Shown here one piece after another: positions 1 through 6,219 of a DNA stretch of 9,223 bases. The position numbers and the translations under genes are program-made. Each line of letters starts with the position of its first letter. Position 1 is the stretch's first letter. The notes beneath the pieces are model-generated. The model saw nothing but the letters and a program-made list of their open reading frames with translations, was not told the DNA's origin and ran no database searches. The DNA comes from Porphyromonadaceae bacterium UBA2720 (GTDB taxonomy: Bacteria; Bacteroidota; Bacteroidia; Bacteroidales; Muribaculaceae). The stretch spans positions 1-9,223 of the forward strand of contig DEKO01000070.1 of NCBI GenBank assembly GCA_002353885.1, in the 5' to 3' direction.

Positions 1-326
1 TACTGCTGTTGTTGTGGGTACTGCTGTTGTTGTGGGTACTGTTGCTGCTGTGGATAGCCTGACTGCTGCGGATACTGTTGCTGCTGCGGATACTGTTGCT
101 GTTGTGGGTAGCCTGTCTGCTGCGGATACTGCTGCTGATAACTGTTGCCACCACTGTTGTTGCCGATGCCCATCTCGCGCTCCAGGTCCTGGATGCTAAT
201 GTCGCCTGAGGGCTGGCCGGGCACACTGCCCTGCTGGGGGTACTGCTGCTGTTGTTGCTGCTGTTGCTGTTGCTGCTGCCCTTGTCCCTGGGCCATCCCC
301 TTGATGATGTCTTCTAAAAGTCCCAT
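1..326 (-). CDS. Gln-rich protein with YPQQQQ hexapeptide repeats (partial, runs off left edge)
   Basis: The reading frame is open from an ATG at 326 to base 1 without a stop, so only the first 108 residues are seen. Residues 1-12 form a short amphipathic-looking start (MGLLEDIIKGMA). Residues 17-28 are twelve consecutive glutamines, encoded by mixed CAG and CAA. Residues 33-62 are a less repetitive linker rich in Gly, Ser and Asn with an acidic patch (DISIQDLEREMG). From Tyr67 there are seven hexapeptides of the form YPQQ(QQ/TG/SG). No signal peptide or membrane segment is visible. It starts 20 bases after the stop of the lipoprotein gene upstream, so the two are probably co-transcribed. I do not recognise a family. 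The repeat region looks like an intrinsically disordered, possibly self-associating segment, perhaps a linker to a domain outside the window. The clean frame and real stop upstream make it a genuine gene. Confidence 0.72.
   Translation of the reverse strand, partial: MGLLEDIIKGMAQGQGQQQQQQQQQQQQYPQQGSVPGQPSGDISIQDLEREMGIGNNSGGNSYQQQYPQQTGYPQQQQYPQQQQYPQQSGYPQQQQYPQQQQYPQQQQ
3..128 (-). repeat. Tandem array of seven 18-bp units encoding YPQQQQ-type hexapeptides
   Basis: Seven in-frame 18-base units, each encoding Tyr-Pro-Gln-Gln plus Gln-Gln, Thr-Gly or Ser-Gly, read on the minus strand and continue past the left edge (base 1-2 begins another Tyr codon). Units are similar but not identical at the DNA level, because CAG/CAA, TAT/TAC and CCA/CCG vary. 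The unit length is a multiple of three, so gain or loss of units would keep the frame and change only protein length. Confidence 0.85.
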
Positions 327-346
327 AATATTTTGTTGTTTGGTGA

Positions 347-1039
347 TTATTCTTCGTTGTTGTTTTGAGCTTCTTCGATGGCCGCGGTGATTTGGGTCTG
401 ATAACGTTTATACACCAGGTAGCCAAGCCCAAGAATCACGGCCCACATGGCTAAGCTCCAGATATTGTCAAACGGGTTGCAAACAAAGTTCACAATCCGC
501 TCCCACAGCGATGGCTTGATCCACATGCGGTTGTCGGTATAGGTGATGTTGACCATGCGCGAAGGGATGTTGACCGCTATCGAGCACCGTGATTCTTCAC
601 CTTTTATTATGTAGATGCGGGTCGAGTCGGTCTTGGTGATGTCAGCATCGTCCTGGGCATCCTGGCGGTTGACATACTTGGTCATCGCTCCCTTGTTGGC
701 GTAGGTCTTGGTCAGCTCGATGGAGGTGAACACGTCGTCGCTCATGTCCAGCACAGCGCGGTCATAGTTGGTGTTGCGCCACTTCACAGCATCGCCCTTG
801 CGCTTGCCAGTCAGGGTCACCATCACAGGGTCTGACTTCTCGTCGACGTTCACTTTATAGGTCTTGTCATCCTTGAGTTGCTCAATCACGTCATCGCTGG
901 CGTCGCCCAAGTGGCACCCGAAGAATTGTGTCGGGTTGTTGGCAACGCCCACTATGTCTTCGCTACCACTGCCGCCACAGGCATTCAGCCCAAGCATTGC
1001 GACGATTATAGCTGCTAGATGAATCAGTCGTCTGTCCAT
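347..1039 (-). CDS. Lipoprotein with C-terminal transmembrane segment, unknown function
   Basis: 230 residues. The N-terminus is a lipoprotein signal: basic MDRR, a hydrophobic run, then lipobox LNAC with the lipidated Cys at 21. A Gly/Ser/acidic stretch follows (CGGSGSED). Residues 30-180 are a soluble region with no domain I recognise; it has Cys42 and Cys152. A second hydrophobic segment lies at about 193-210, followed by KRYQ, then a polar tail ending in NNNEE. If both signals act, the soluble part is periplasmic, tethered by lipid at one end and by a membrane helix at the other; the basic residues after the helix fit a cytoplasmic C-terminus, which argues for retention in the inner membrane. 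A DST tripeptide (138-140) fits the Bacteroides O-glycosylation motif. The Gln-rich gene follows after 20 bases. An ATG start, lipobox and upstream -7 box all agree on this start. Confidence 0.8.
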   Translation of the reverse strand: MDRRLIHLAAIIVAMLGLNACGGSGSEDIVGVANNPTQFFGCHLGDASDDVIEQLKDDKTYKVNVDEKSDPVMVTLTGKRKGDAVKWRNTNYDRAVLDMSDDVFTSIELTKTYANKGAMTKYVNRQDAQDDADITKTDSTRIYIIKGEESRCSIAVNIPSRMVNITYTDNRMWIKPSLWERIVNFVCNPFDNIWSLAMWAVILGLGYLVYKRYQTQITAAIEEAQNNNEE

Positions 1040-1056
1040 TGTTCAAAAAATTTTTA

Positions 1057-1064
1057 CAAATGTA
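1057..1064 (-). promoter_or_regulatory. -7 promoter box for the lipoprotein/Gln-rich gene pair
   Basis: Read on the minus strand this is TACATTTG, an exact match to the Bacteroidota -7 consensus TAnnTTTG. A TTTA at 21 bases upstream is a three-of-four match to the -33 TTTG element. The box ends 17 bases before the ATG at 1039, which leaves only a very short leader. Confidence 0.5.
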
Positions 1065-1097
1065 GTAAAAAAATCAATGGGTTCGTAAATTTTGACG

Positions 1098-1105
1098 TAC
1101 CTTTG
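1098..1105 (+). promoter_or_regulatory. -7 promoter box for the porin/Gate operon
   Basis: TACCTTTG followed by CACCGC is a typical Bacteroidales -7 element (TAnnTTTG). No good -33 TTTG is found 19-21 bases upstream. Transcription would start near 1110, giving a leader of about 45 bases that is very A-rich, as expected for translation initiation in this phylum. The box lies back-to-back with the minus-strand promoter about 35 bases away. Confidence 0.6.
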
Positions 1106-1156
1106 CACCGCAAAAACCAAAAAAAACTCTAAAACGAAACATTTTAAACTAAACTA

Positions 1157-2179
1157 ATGAAAAAGTACCTCTCATTGGCTGTGCTTGCCGTGACCGTGAT
1201 GGGCATGCATGCACAGGACAATGCGCTCATTGACCTCACTGTACAGGCACGTGGGGACTACCAGAGAGTTTATGAAGACGGCGAGGCCATCAAGGATGAC
1301 TGTGGTTTCAAGGGCCAGTACCTCAACCTCATCATTCAAGGCGAGATCAACGAGCACTTCTCCTACAGCTATCGCCAGCGACTGAACAAAATCAGCAAGA
1401 CACCATTCTTTGAGGCAACCGACTGGCTGCATCTCGACTACAAGCCCATCGATGAGTTGACGCTCTCGGGCGGTAAGCAGGTGGTGGCCATTGGTGGATA
1501 TGAGTATGATCGTGCCCCTATCGACCTCTATTACTGTTCGGAGTTTTGGAATGGCATACCCTGTTACGAGTGGGGAGCCAGTGTAGCCTACGCTGTGGGC
1601 AAGAACGACAACCTCATGTTCCAGTTCTGCGAGAGCCCATTCCGCAGTTTCTACAAGCATGCTGACATGTATGCTTACAATCTGATGTGGCTGGGCAAGC
1701 ACGGCATCTGGAGCACCCTGTGGTCAGTCAACCTCATGGAGTGGACTCAAGGCCGTTTCATCAACTACATCGCCCTGGGTAATGAGTTCAACTTCACCAA
1801 GAAATTGCGGTTGCAGCTCGACTGGATGAACCGTGCCTCGTCGCATCAGACATTCCTCTTTAAGGACTGCTCGGTCATGGCCGAGCTGGCTTATCGGCCC
1901 ATCGACAAGCTGAACATCTTCGGTAAGTACACCTACGACGTCAACCGCAGTGGCACTGAGGCCGATCTGCTCGTGCATGACGGGTCAGAATTGCAGAGCG
2001 TGGGTGTGGGCGTGGAGTATTATCCCATCCGCAAGAAGATGGACATACGCCTGCATGCCAACTACAGCTATGCATGGGGTAACAATACCAACCCCGACGG
2101 CATCATGCACGATCGCCAGTCCTATTTCACGGTAGGTGCCACCTGGTCGATGAACTTGCTGCAATGGCGCCGTAAGTAG
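1157..2179 (+). CDS. Outer-membrane porin-like beta-barrel protein
   Basis: 340 residues. A signal peptide runs from MKKYLSLAVLAV to MHA, with probable cleavage before Gln20. The mature part is made of alternating amphipathic beta-strands rich in Tyr, Trp and Phe, such as the ALGNEFNF, KLRLQLDWMN, NIFGKYTYDV and VGVEYYP stretches, ending in a strand near WSMNLLQW. This is the pattern of a 14-18-strand outer-membrane porin and resembles the Bacteroidota phosphate-selective porin O/P family (PF07396), which is usually slightly longer; that family call is from overall look, not a search. The early charged segment and the aromatic girdles fit a general diffusion channel for a small polar solute. 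The Gate-domain gene follows after 42 bases on the same strand, suggesting an operon in which this protein supplies outer-membrane entry. The start is fixed by the signal peptide and the A-rich leader. Confidence 0.75.
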   Translation: MKKYLSLAVLAVTVMGMHAQDNALIDLTVQARGDYQRVYEDGEAIKDDCGFKGQYLNLIIQGEINEHFSYSYRQRLNKISKTPFFEATDWLHLDYKPIDELTLSGGKQVVAIGGYEYDRAPIDLYYCSEFWNGIPCYEWGASVAYAVGKNDNLMFQFCESPFRSFYKHADMYAYNLMWLGKHGIWSTLWSVNLMEWTQGRFINYIALGNEFNFTKKLRLQLDWMNRASSHQTFLFKDCSVMAELAYRPIDKLNIFGKYTYDVNRSGTEADLLVHDGSELQSVGVGVEYYPIRKKMDIRLHANYSYAWGNNTNPDGIMHDRQSYFTVGATWSMNLLQWRRK

Positions 2180-2221
2180 AGTTACACAAGTGATTATCAA
2201 TTCTCAATTACCGAAAGAATT

Positions 2222-3370
2222 ATGCTTAAAATGTTCAGAAAAATCCGCAATAACTATCAGGGAGGTATCATCTGTCTGACGGTTATTGTTGTGATGTTTG
2301 GCGGCATCGGCATTAAGATGGGTGCCGCACCCATGCTCAACACTATCATGAACACAGCACACGACTTGCTGCTGAACACCGTTTTCTATCTGATGGGCAT
2401 CTGTGTGATCACGGGTGCGCTGGGCAAGATTTTTGTTGAGTTTGGCGTTGTCGACTTGCTTGAGAAGATTCTCCGCCCGCTCATGCGGCCATTGTTCAAC
2501 TTGCCTGGCATGGCATCGCTTGGTGCTGTGATGACCTTCCTCAGCGACAACCCTGCCATCATTGCGCTCAGCAAGGAGAAACACTTTGCTTTGGCATTCA
2601 AGAAGTATCAGTATATCTCGCTCACCAACTTTGGCACAGCCTTTGGTATGGGACTCATTGTCATCATCTTCATGATGGGGCAGGGATTCTACATTGAGCC
2701 GCTCATCGGGTTCTTTGGAGCATTTGTCGGTTGCATCGTCTCGACACGTCTCATGCAACACTTTGTGCTCAAGAATCATCCTAACTATGCCGACGAACCA
2801 GCCTATGACGAACACATCGAGGCTCCCGAGGTCGAGAAGGAGAACGAACACAAGACAGTGTTTGTGCGCATTCTCAACTCGCTGCTCGATGGTGGGCGTT
2901 CGGGCGTCGATGTGGGCATGGCCATCATTCCAGGAGTGCTGGTCATCTCGACCTTTGTCATGATTCTCACATTTGGCCCCAGTGCCGATGGCACCTACAC
3001 CGGGGCTGCCTACGAGGGAGTCGAGTTGTTGCCATGGCTTGCCAATAAATTGGATTGGCTCTTTGGCTTCCTCTTTGGCTTCCACGATCCGCATCAGGTG
3101 GCATTCCCCATCACAGCACTCGGCGCAGTGGGTGCGGCATTGGGATTGATTCCCAACTTTGTGCAGCATGGATGGGCCGACGGAAACGCCATCGCCGTGT
3201 TCACAGCCATTGGCATGTGCTGGAGTGGTTTCCTCAGCACGCACACTGCTATGCTCGACTCGCTGGGTTATCGAGAACTCACCTCCAAAGCCATCATCTC
3301 GCACACCATTGGTGGCATCTGTGCAGCGCTGGTGGCACACTGGGTGGTGCTGATTGTTGGTCTGTTTTGA
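2222..3370 (+). CDS. Gate-domain (nucleoside-recognition/SpmA-SpmB-like) inner-membrane protein
   Basis: 382 residues, polytopic. A basic N-terminus (MLKMFRKIRNNYQ) leads to a membrane helix at about 14-34. Further hydrophobic segments lie near 50-72, 95-116, 135-152, 158-178, 230-250, 275-310, 322-340 and 358-381. A charged cytoplasmic-looking loop covers 183-215 (DEPAYDEHIEAPEVEKENEH). The two halves each carry a Gly-rich gate-like segment: GMASLGAVMTFLSDNPAII (96-114) and FPITALGAVGAALGLIPNF (295-313). The overall look matches the Gate-domain (PF07670) membrane proteins of the CD0519/CD1768 type, whose substrate is not established to my knowledge. Pairing with the porin upstream hints at transport of a small solute; nucleoside, amino acid or peptide cannot be told apart here. 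A second ATG at 2231 (Met4) is a possible alternative start. A strong terminator follows 18 bases after the stop. Confidence 0.75.
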   Translation: MLKMFRKIRNNYQGGIICLTVIVVMFGGIGIKMGAAPMLNTIMNTAHDLLLNTVFYLMGICVITGALGKIFVEFGVVDLLEKILRPLMRPLFNLPGMASLGAVMTFLSDNPAIIALSKEKHFALAFKKYQYISLTNFGTAFGMGLIVIIFMMGQGFYIEPLIGFFGAFVGCIVSTRLMQHFVLKNHPNYADEPAYDEHIEAPEVEKENEHKTVFVRILNSLLDGGRSGVDVGMAIIPGVLVISTFVMILTFGPSADGTYTGAAYEGVELLPWLANKLDWLFGFLFGFHDPHQVAFPITALGAVGAALGLIPNFVQHGWADGNAIAVFTAIGMCWSGFLSTHTAMLDSLGYRELTSKAIISHTIGGICAALVAHWVVLIVGLF

Positions 3371-3388
3371 GATAATTTGAAATATAAC

Positions 3389-3418
3389 AGAAGCGGCCTC
3401 CACAGGAAGGCCGCTTCT
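3389..3418. terminator. Bidirectional intrinsic terminator between convergent genes
   Basis: A perfect 11-bp stem AGAAGCGGCCT (3389-3399) / AGGCCGCTTCT (3408-3418) encloses an 8-base loop. It lies between the stop of the Gate gene (3370) and the stop of the T9SS-cargo gene (3438), which converge. The plus strand downstream is moderately T-rich (TGCTTCTTGCTTTTG); on the minus strand the stem is followed by GTTATATTTC. It can therefore serve both genes. Confidence 0.85.
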
Positions 3419-3437
3419 TGCTTCTTGCTTTTGATTC

Positions 3438-4418
3438 TTACTTGACAAACTTGTGGCTGATTTTGCCGTCGGTCACCACATACATGCCACTGTTCAGGTG
3501 GCCGATGCTCAGACTTGCCTCGCCACGATGGTTGACCGTGGCCTTCTCGACCAGGCGGCCGCTCAGGTCATAGACATTCACCTCGCTGCCGGGCCGCATG
3601 CCCAGGGTGCTCACTTGCGAGCCGTCGACGCGAATCACTGGTTTGGTCGAGGTAAGGTCGCTGATGCCAGACAGACCTGGTGTGCGGAACTCCAGCATCG
3701 CCAGTGGGCCCCACTCATCGTTGGCATTACGCCCCATGGCAAACGCGATGTACTCAGTGTCGGGGTCTGCATTCCATTGAGCCTGGTCAACACCAGTATG
3801 GTCCCAACCGTAGGTGCTGGTCATGTCCTGGGTCAGATAGGCCATGACGCCATCGTCGCCCCAATCCTCGGTCTCGTAGGCACTCTTCTCGATGAGCATG
3901 TCGTGGAAAATGTTCACCTGATCGTTGGGCGTGTAGATGACCCACTGATAGTAACCACTCTCCTCGTCACCGCCAAATTCACCCAATTCAATGGCGATTT
4001 CGGCTAGACCATCACCACCCAGTTTGGCGGTCGTGATGGGGATGATAATCATGTCGGCATAGGCGCCATTCACATCCCAGCACTGGACATATACTTCGTA
4101 ATCTTTGCCAGGGGTATCGCCCGTCCAGCTCATCTGTTGCTCGACTGTGGCGTTGAAGCCCCAGGCTTTGACCATGTCGCCCATCGTTGAGAATCCCATC
4201 CAGGTGCCGAACATGGCAAACTGTTGCTCGGCCGTGCCGGCATCAAACTGGCAAGCGGCATATCCGGCGCAATCCTCGTTGGGCGTGAAGGTGATTTTGA
4301 AACCATCGGTGTTGATCTCGTCGATGGTGTAGGTTACGGTGGGATTGCCCACTAGCTGCGCACTCATCATAAAGCCTGATAAGAGCAAGGCACTCATTGC
4401 AAGTAGTTGTTTTTTCAT
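3438..4418 (-). CDS. T9SS-exported protein with two FN3-like modules and C-terminal sorting domain
   Basis: 326 residues. Signal peptide MKKQLLAMSALLLSGFMMSA, cleavage before Gln21. Residues 25-130 and 138-248 look like two copies of an FN3-like module found in many Bacteroidales secreted proteins. Each has a strand pair around an aromatic/Cys core, a helical insertion (61-88 and 170-200), and a closing 'P-G/D-x-x-Y-x-x-x-A/Q' strand (PGKDYEVYVQCWD; PDTEYIAFAMGRN). The last 74 residues (253-326) are a type A T9SS sorting domain: a hydrophobic strand near VNVYDLSGRLVEK, the conserved LNSGMYVV turn, and a basic end ISHKFVK. The protein should cross the outer membrane by type IX secretion and be cut and anchored or released. 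The modules have no catalytic motif that I can see, so an adhesive or binding role is more likely than enzymatic. Single-gene unit with its own promoter (4513-4544). Confidence 0.8.
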   Translation of the reverse strand: MKKQLLAMSALLLSGFMMSAQLVGNPTVTYTIDEINTDGFKITFTPNEDCAGYAACQFDAGTAEQQFAMFGTWMGFSTMGDMVKAWGFNATVEQQMSWTGDTPGKDYEVYVQCWDVNGAYADMIIIPITTAKLGGDGLAEIAIELGEFGGDEESGYYQWVIYTPNDQVNIFHDMLIEKSAYETEDWGDDGVMAYLTQDMTSTYGWDHTGVDQAQWNADPDTEYIAFAMGRNANDEWGPLAMLEFRTPGLSGISDLTSTKPVIRVDGSQVSTLGMRPGSEVNVYDLSGRLVEKATVNHRGEASLSIGHLNSGMYVVTDGKISHKFVK

Positions 4419-4754
4419 AAAGACTGTTTTTTAGGTGGGTTCGTTACTTCAGGCCATCAGGTGGATTGAACCCTAATTATCCATCTGTTGGCTGTTTGAT
4501 ATATTTCGTTTGCAAATTTAAATGATTTGATTGAAGTATGCAATACTTTGTGGTGAATTCTTAATGTATTGGGTCTGACTAAGTCTGTTTTTTACCAATC
4601 GGTCGGTGGTTTGGGGCCAAAAAGCGATGCTTTGCGCCTATTGGTCGGACGGGGCGGCATTTGGGCTAATTCTGGCCTGCTATTTGCATGATTGTAGGGC
4701 AAAGAAACATTTGTCAAACCGCCGACCGAAAGGAAGGCACAACACTCAAGAACT
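4419..4754. other. 336-base intergenic region between divergent genes
   Basis: No credible gene lies here. The left part holds the promoter and an approximately 90-base leader for the T9SS-cargo gene. That leader has a possible stem GGGTTC/GAACCC (4437-4442 with 4468-4473). The right part, 4590-4730, is more GC-rich and contains several short symmetries: AAAGC-GAT-GCTTT at 4621-4633, TTTGG-GG-CCAAA at 4610-4621, GGTCGG at 4601 and 4643, and the complementary CCGACC at 4722. I found no exact TAnnTTTG box for the gene starting at 4755; the nearest look-alike is ATACTTTG near 4543-4550, with one base missing in the spacer. Confidence 0.5.
4513..4544 (-). promoter_or_regulatory. Promoter of the T9SS-cargo gene
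   Basis: Read on the minus strand, TAAATTTG (4520-4513) matches the -7 consensus TAnnTTTG exactly, and ATTG (4544-4541) lies exactly 20 bases upstream as a three-of-four match to the -33 TTTG. This is the best two-element promoter in the window. Transcription would begin about 85-90 bases before the ATG at 4418, an unusually long leader compared with the other genes here. Confidence 0.65.
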
Positions 4755-5597
4755 ATGAAGCGTTTTATCACCTCCTTCGTCGCTATGGCCGCAGTCATGA
4801 TGGCCAGCGCAATGAGCTACAGCCAGGCTCGCGAGCAGGCATGGTTCCTGACCGACAAAATGGCTTACGAACTCTATCTGAACGCCGCACAAGTGGATGC
4901 CGTATATGAGATTAACCTCGACTACATCATGAATGTCGATGTCATGGGCGACCTCTACGGGGTCTACTGGGAGCGCCGGACCCGCGAACTGAGCTACGTG
5001 CTCACCAACAGCCAGATGCACACTTTCTTGGCTAGCGAGCACTTCTACCGCCCCATCACCTGGGTTAACAGTTCCTTCTACTTCACCATCTATGACCGTT
5101 ACCCCCGCGCCCGCTTCTATCGCTCGGCACCTCGGGTGTACACGACCTACCGCGGTGAGTACAGGCACAGCAACACCAGCCGCTTTGAGGGCAAGTTCGA
5201 CGACAAGAAGCCCAATGTTACCACCACAGGGCGCACGTTGAGCAACCGCACCGGCACAACGGCAGTAACCACCAGCACTAGCAAGGGTGGCTTCACCAAC
5301 CCCGGAAACGGTACCATCACCAACGGACGCACCCGACCCAGCGGAAGCACGGTCACCACGACCACCCGCACGGGTGCCGGTAACACCAACTCGGGAAGCA
5401 AGGTCACAACCACGACCACCCGCACCGAACCTCGCGTCACTTCGACTAGCACGTTGGGATCGGTACGCACAGGCAACGCAACAGTGACCCGCACCGAGTC
5501 GACCACCAAGACCAACCGCACCATCTCGGCCGCCAGCTCGAGCAGCAGTGGCACCAGCAAGAGCGGAACGGTAAACAACAGCCGCCGCACCCACTAG
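4755..5597 (+). CDS. Secreted protein with conserved helical N-terminal region and basic Thr/Ser-rich tail
   Basis: 280 residues. Signal peptide MKRFITSFVAMAAVMMASA, with probable cleavage after Ala19 or near SQA25. Residues 25-130 form a compact region with the motif REQAWFLTDKMAYEL...VYEINLDYIM, which I recall as common in small Bacteroidales periplasmic proteins of unknown function; it recalls the helical LTxxQ/Spy-CpxP type but that link is unproven. Residues 107-135 are rich in Tyr, Arg and Phe. From about 154 to the end the protein is low-complexity: Thr, Ser, Gly, Asn and Arg with almost no hydrophobic residues and several TTTRT-type blocks, ending SRRTH. The tail is strongly basic, so it may bind an acidic polymer such as polysaccharide, LPS or nucleic acid, or be glycosylated. 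The start is set by the signal peptide. A terminator follows 64 bases after the stop, so it is a monocistronic unit. Confidence 0.75.
   Translation: MKRFITSFVAMAAVMMASAMSYSQAREQAWFLTDKMAYELYLNAAQVDAVYEINLDYIMNVDVMGDLYGVYWERRTRELSYVLTNSQMHTFLASEHFYRPITWVNSSFYFTIYDRYPRARFYRSAPRVYTTYRGEYRHSNTSRFEGKFDDKKPNVTTTGRTLSNRTGTTAVTTSTSKGGFTNPGNGTITNGRTRPSGSTVTTTTRTGAGNTNSGSKVTTTTTRTEPRVTSTSTLGSVRTGNATVTRTESTTKTNRTISAASSSSSGTSKSGTVNNSRRTH
5355..5425 (+). repeat. 17-bp direct repeat inside the Thr-rich tail
   Basis: ACCACGACCACCCGCAC occurs exactly at 5355-5371 and again at 5409-5425, 54 bases apart and in the same frame. Each copy encodes part of a TTTTRT block. The spacing being a multiple of three means unequal exchange would delete or add 18 residues without a frameshift. 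Confidence 0.8.
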
Positions 5598-5661
5598 CCG
5601 CGCGGCAGCAAACTAGAGAGTAAGAGATTTTTTCATAAGCACAAAGTTAGTTAAGCAATGT

Positions 5662-5700
5662 GGCCGGAGCCTCCCTCGAATGGAGCCTCCGGCCTTTTGT
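5662..5700 (+). terminator. Intrinsic terminator after the Thr-rich secreted protein gene
   Basis: GGCCGGAG (5662-5669) pairs with CTCCGGCC (5687-5694). After one C-C mismatch, CTCC (5671-5674) pairs with GGAG (5682-5685) around a 7-base loop. TTTTGTGTGTCTTGTT follows directly. The opposite strand lacks a T-run after the stem, so it acts in the plus direction; no clear terminator is seen for the convergent cluster ending at 5746. Confidence 0.8.
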
Positions 5701-5745
5701 GTGTCTTGTTGTGTGAGCAATGGTTCAGCGGTTACTCTCTTGTGC

Positions 5746-6219
5746 TCAAAAGAACGATAGGTCAAAGCTCAGATACCCATCATCGATGCCTATCGTGTCA
5801 GGGACATTACCCTGGCGCACAAGCTGCAGGTCATTCAACATGATGATGGCCTTGAATTCGTGGCGTTCAATCACGACATGGCCGGCGATGCCTCGATAGT
5901 CACCACTGTGGTCATTGTCGCCATGCAGTGTGGCCTGCAAATCACCGGGTGGAATGTCATACTCCGAACGATAGCCCTCGGGGCATTGCAGCATGTGCTT
6001 GCGCGTGACGGGTGTGCCGTCGTCCAGTGTCAGTCGCAGCGCGAGGAGGCCTTCACGCTCACCGGTGCATACAATCTGATTGTTGTCGCCAAATTCGACC
6101 TGTGTGAAGTGATAAACGTCATCACCCACCTTTAGGTCGTTCCACAACTCGATGTTGTCGCCATGTTTGCAGCCGGTCATCACCAGCAACAGGGCCAGCA
6201 TGAGAAACAATCTTTTCAT
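5746..6219 (-). CDS. Small lipoprotein of unknown function, last gene of the gmd cluster
   Basis: 157 residues. Lipoprotein signal MKRLFLMLALLLVMTGC with lipobox MTGC and lipidated Cys17. The rest is a small, probably beta-rich, acidic domain with many Asp residues and two further cysteines (Cys51, Cys79); I recognise no family. DTI at 141-143 fits the Bacteroides O-glycosylation motif D-(S/T)-(A/I/L/V/M/T). Its ATG overlaps the stop of the barrel gene by four bases (ATGA at 6219-6216), which implies translational coupling and perhaps a joint function with that barrel. It ends in the aromatic, hydrophobic tail YLSFDLSFF. Start chosen by the signal and the overlap. Confidence 0.75.
   Translation of the reverse strand: MKRLFLMLALLLVMTGCKHGDNIELWNDLKVGDDVYHFTQVEFGDNNQIVCTGEREGLLALRLTLDDGTPVTRKHMLQCPEGYRSEYDIPPGDLQATLHGDNDHSGDYRGIAGHVVIERHEFKAIIMLNDLQLVRQGNVPDTIGIDDGYLSFDLSFF

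Noticed and set aside
1..330. Repeat array considered as a CRISPR or microsatellite
   Set aside because: The units are contiguous, in frame and encode a continuous Gln-rich protein with a real start; there are no spacers.
2204..3448. A 414-codon open frame on the minus strand, longer than the Gate gene it overlaps
   Set aside because: It is rich in His, Cys, Asp and Glu with no domain or signal, and lies wholly antisense to a clear membrane protein. It arises from the codon bias of that gene.
4455..4475. GGTTCAATCC on the minus strand, resembling a tRNA T-loop
   Set aside because: The flanking bases do not form a T-stem or acceptor stem, and no anticodon or D arm can be folded around it.
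4592..4798. A 68-codon minus-strand frame in the intergenic region
   Set aside because: It overlaps the start and signal peptide of the 4755 gene, has no promoter or family match, and its composition is not gene-like.
4746..5594. A 282-codon minus-strand frame full of Ala, Gly and Arg
   Set aside because: It is the complement of the Thr-rich repeat tail; the plus-strand frame has a signal peptide and conserved N-terminal motif.
5714..5748. TGAGCA...TGCTCA inverted pair overlapping the stop of the last cluster gene, as a terminator
   Set aside because: Six base pairs with a 23-base loop and no T-run on the minus strand is too weak to call.
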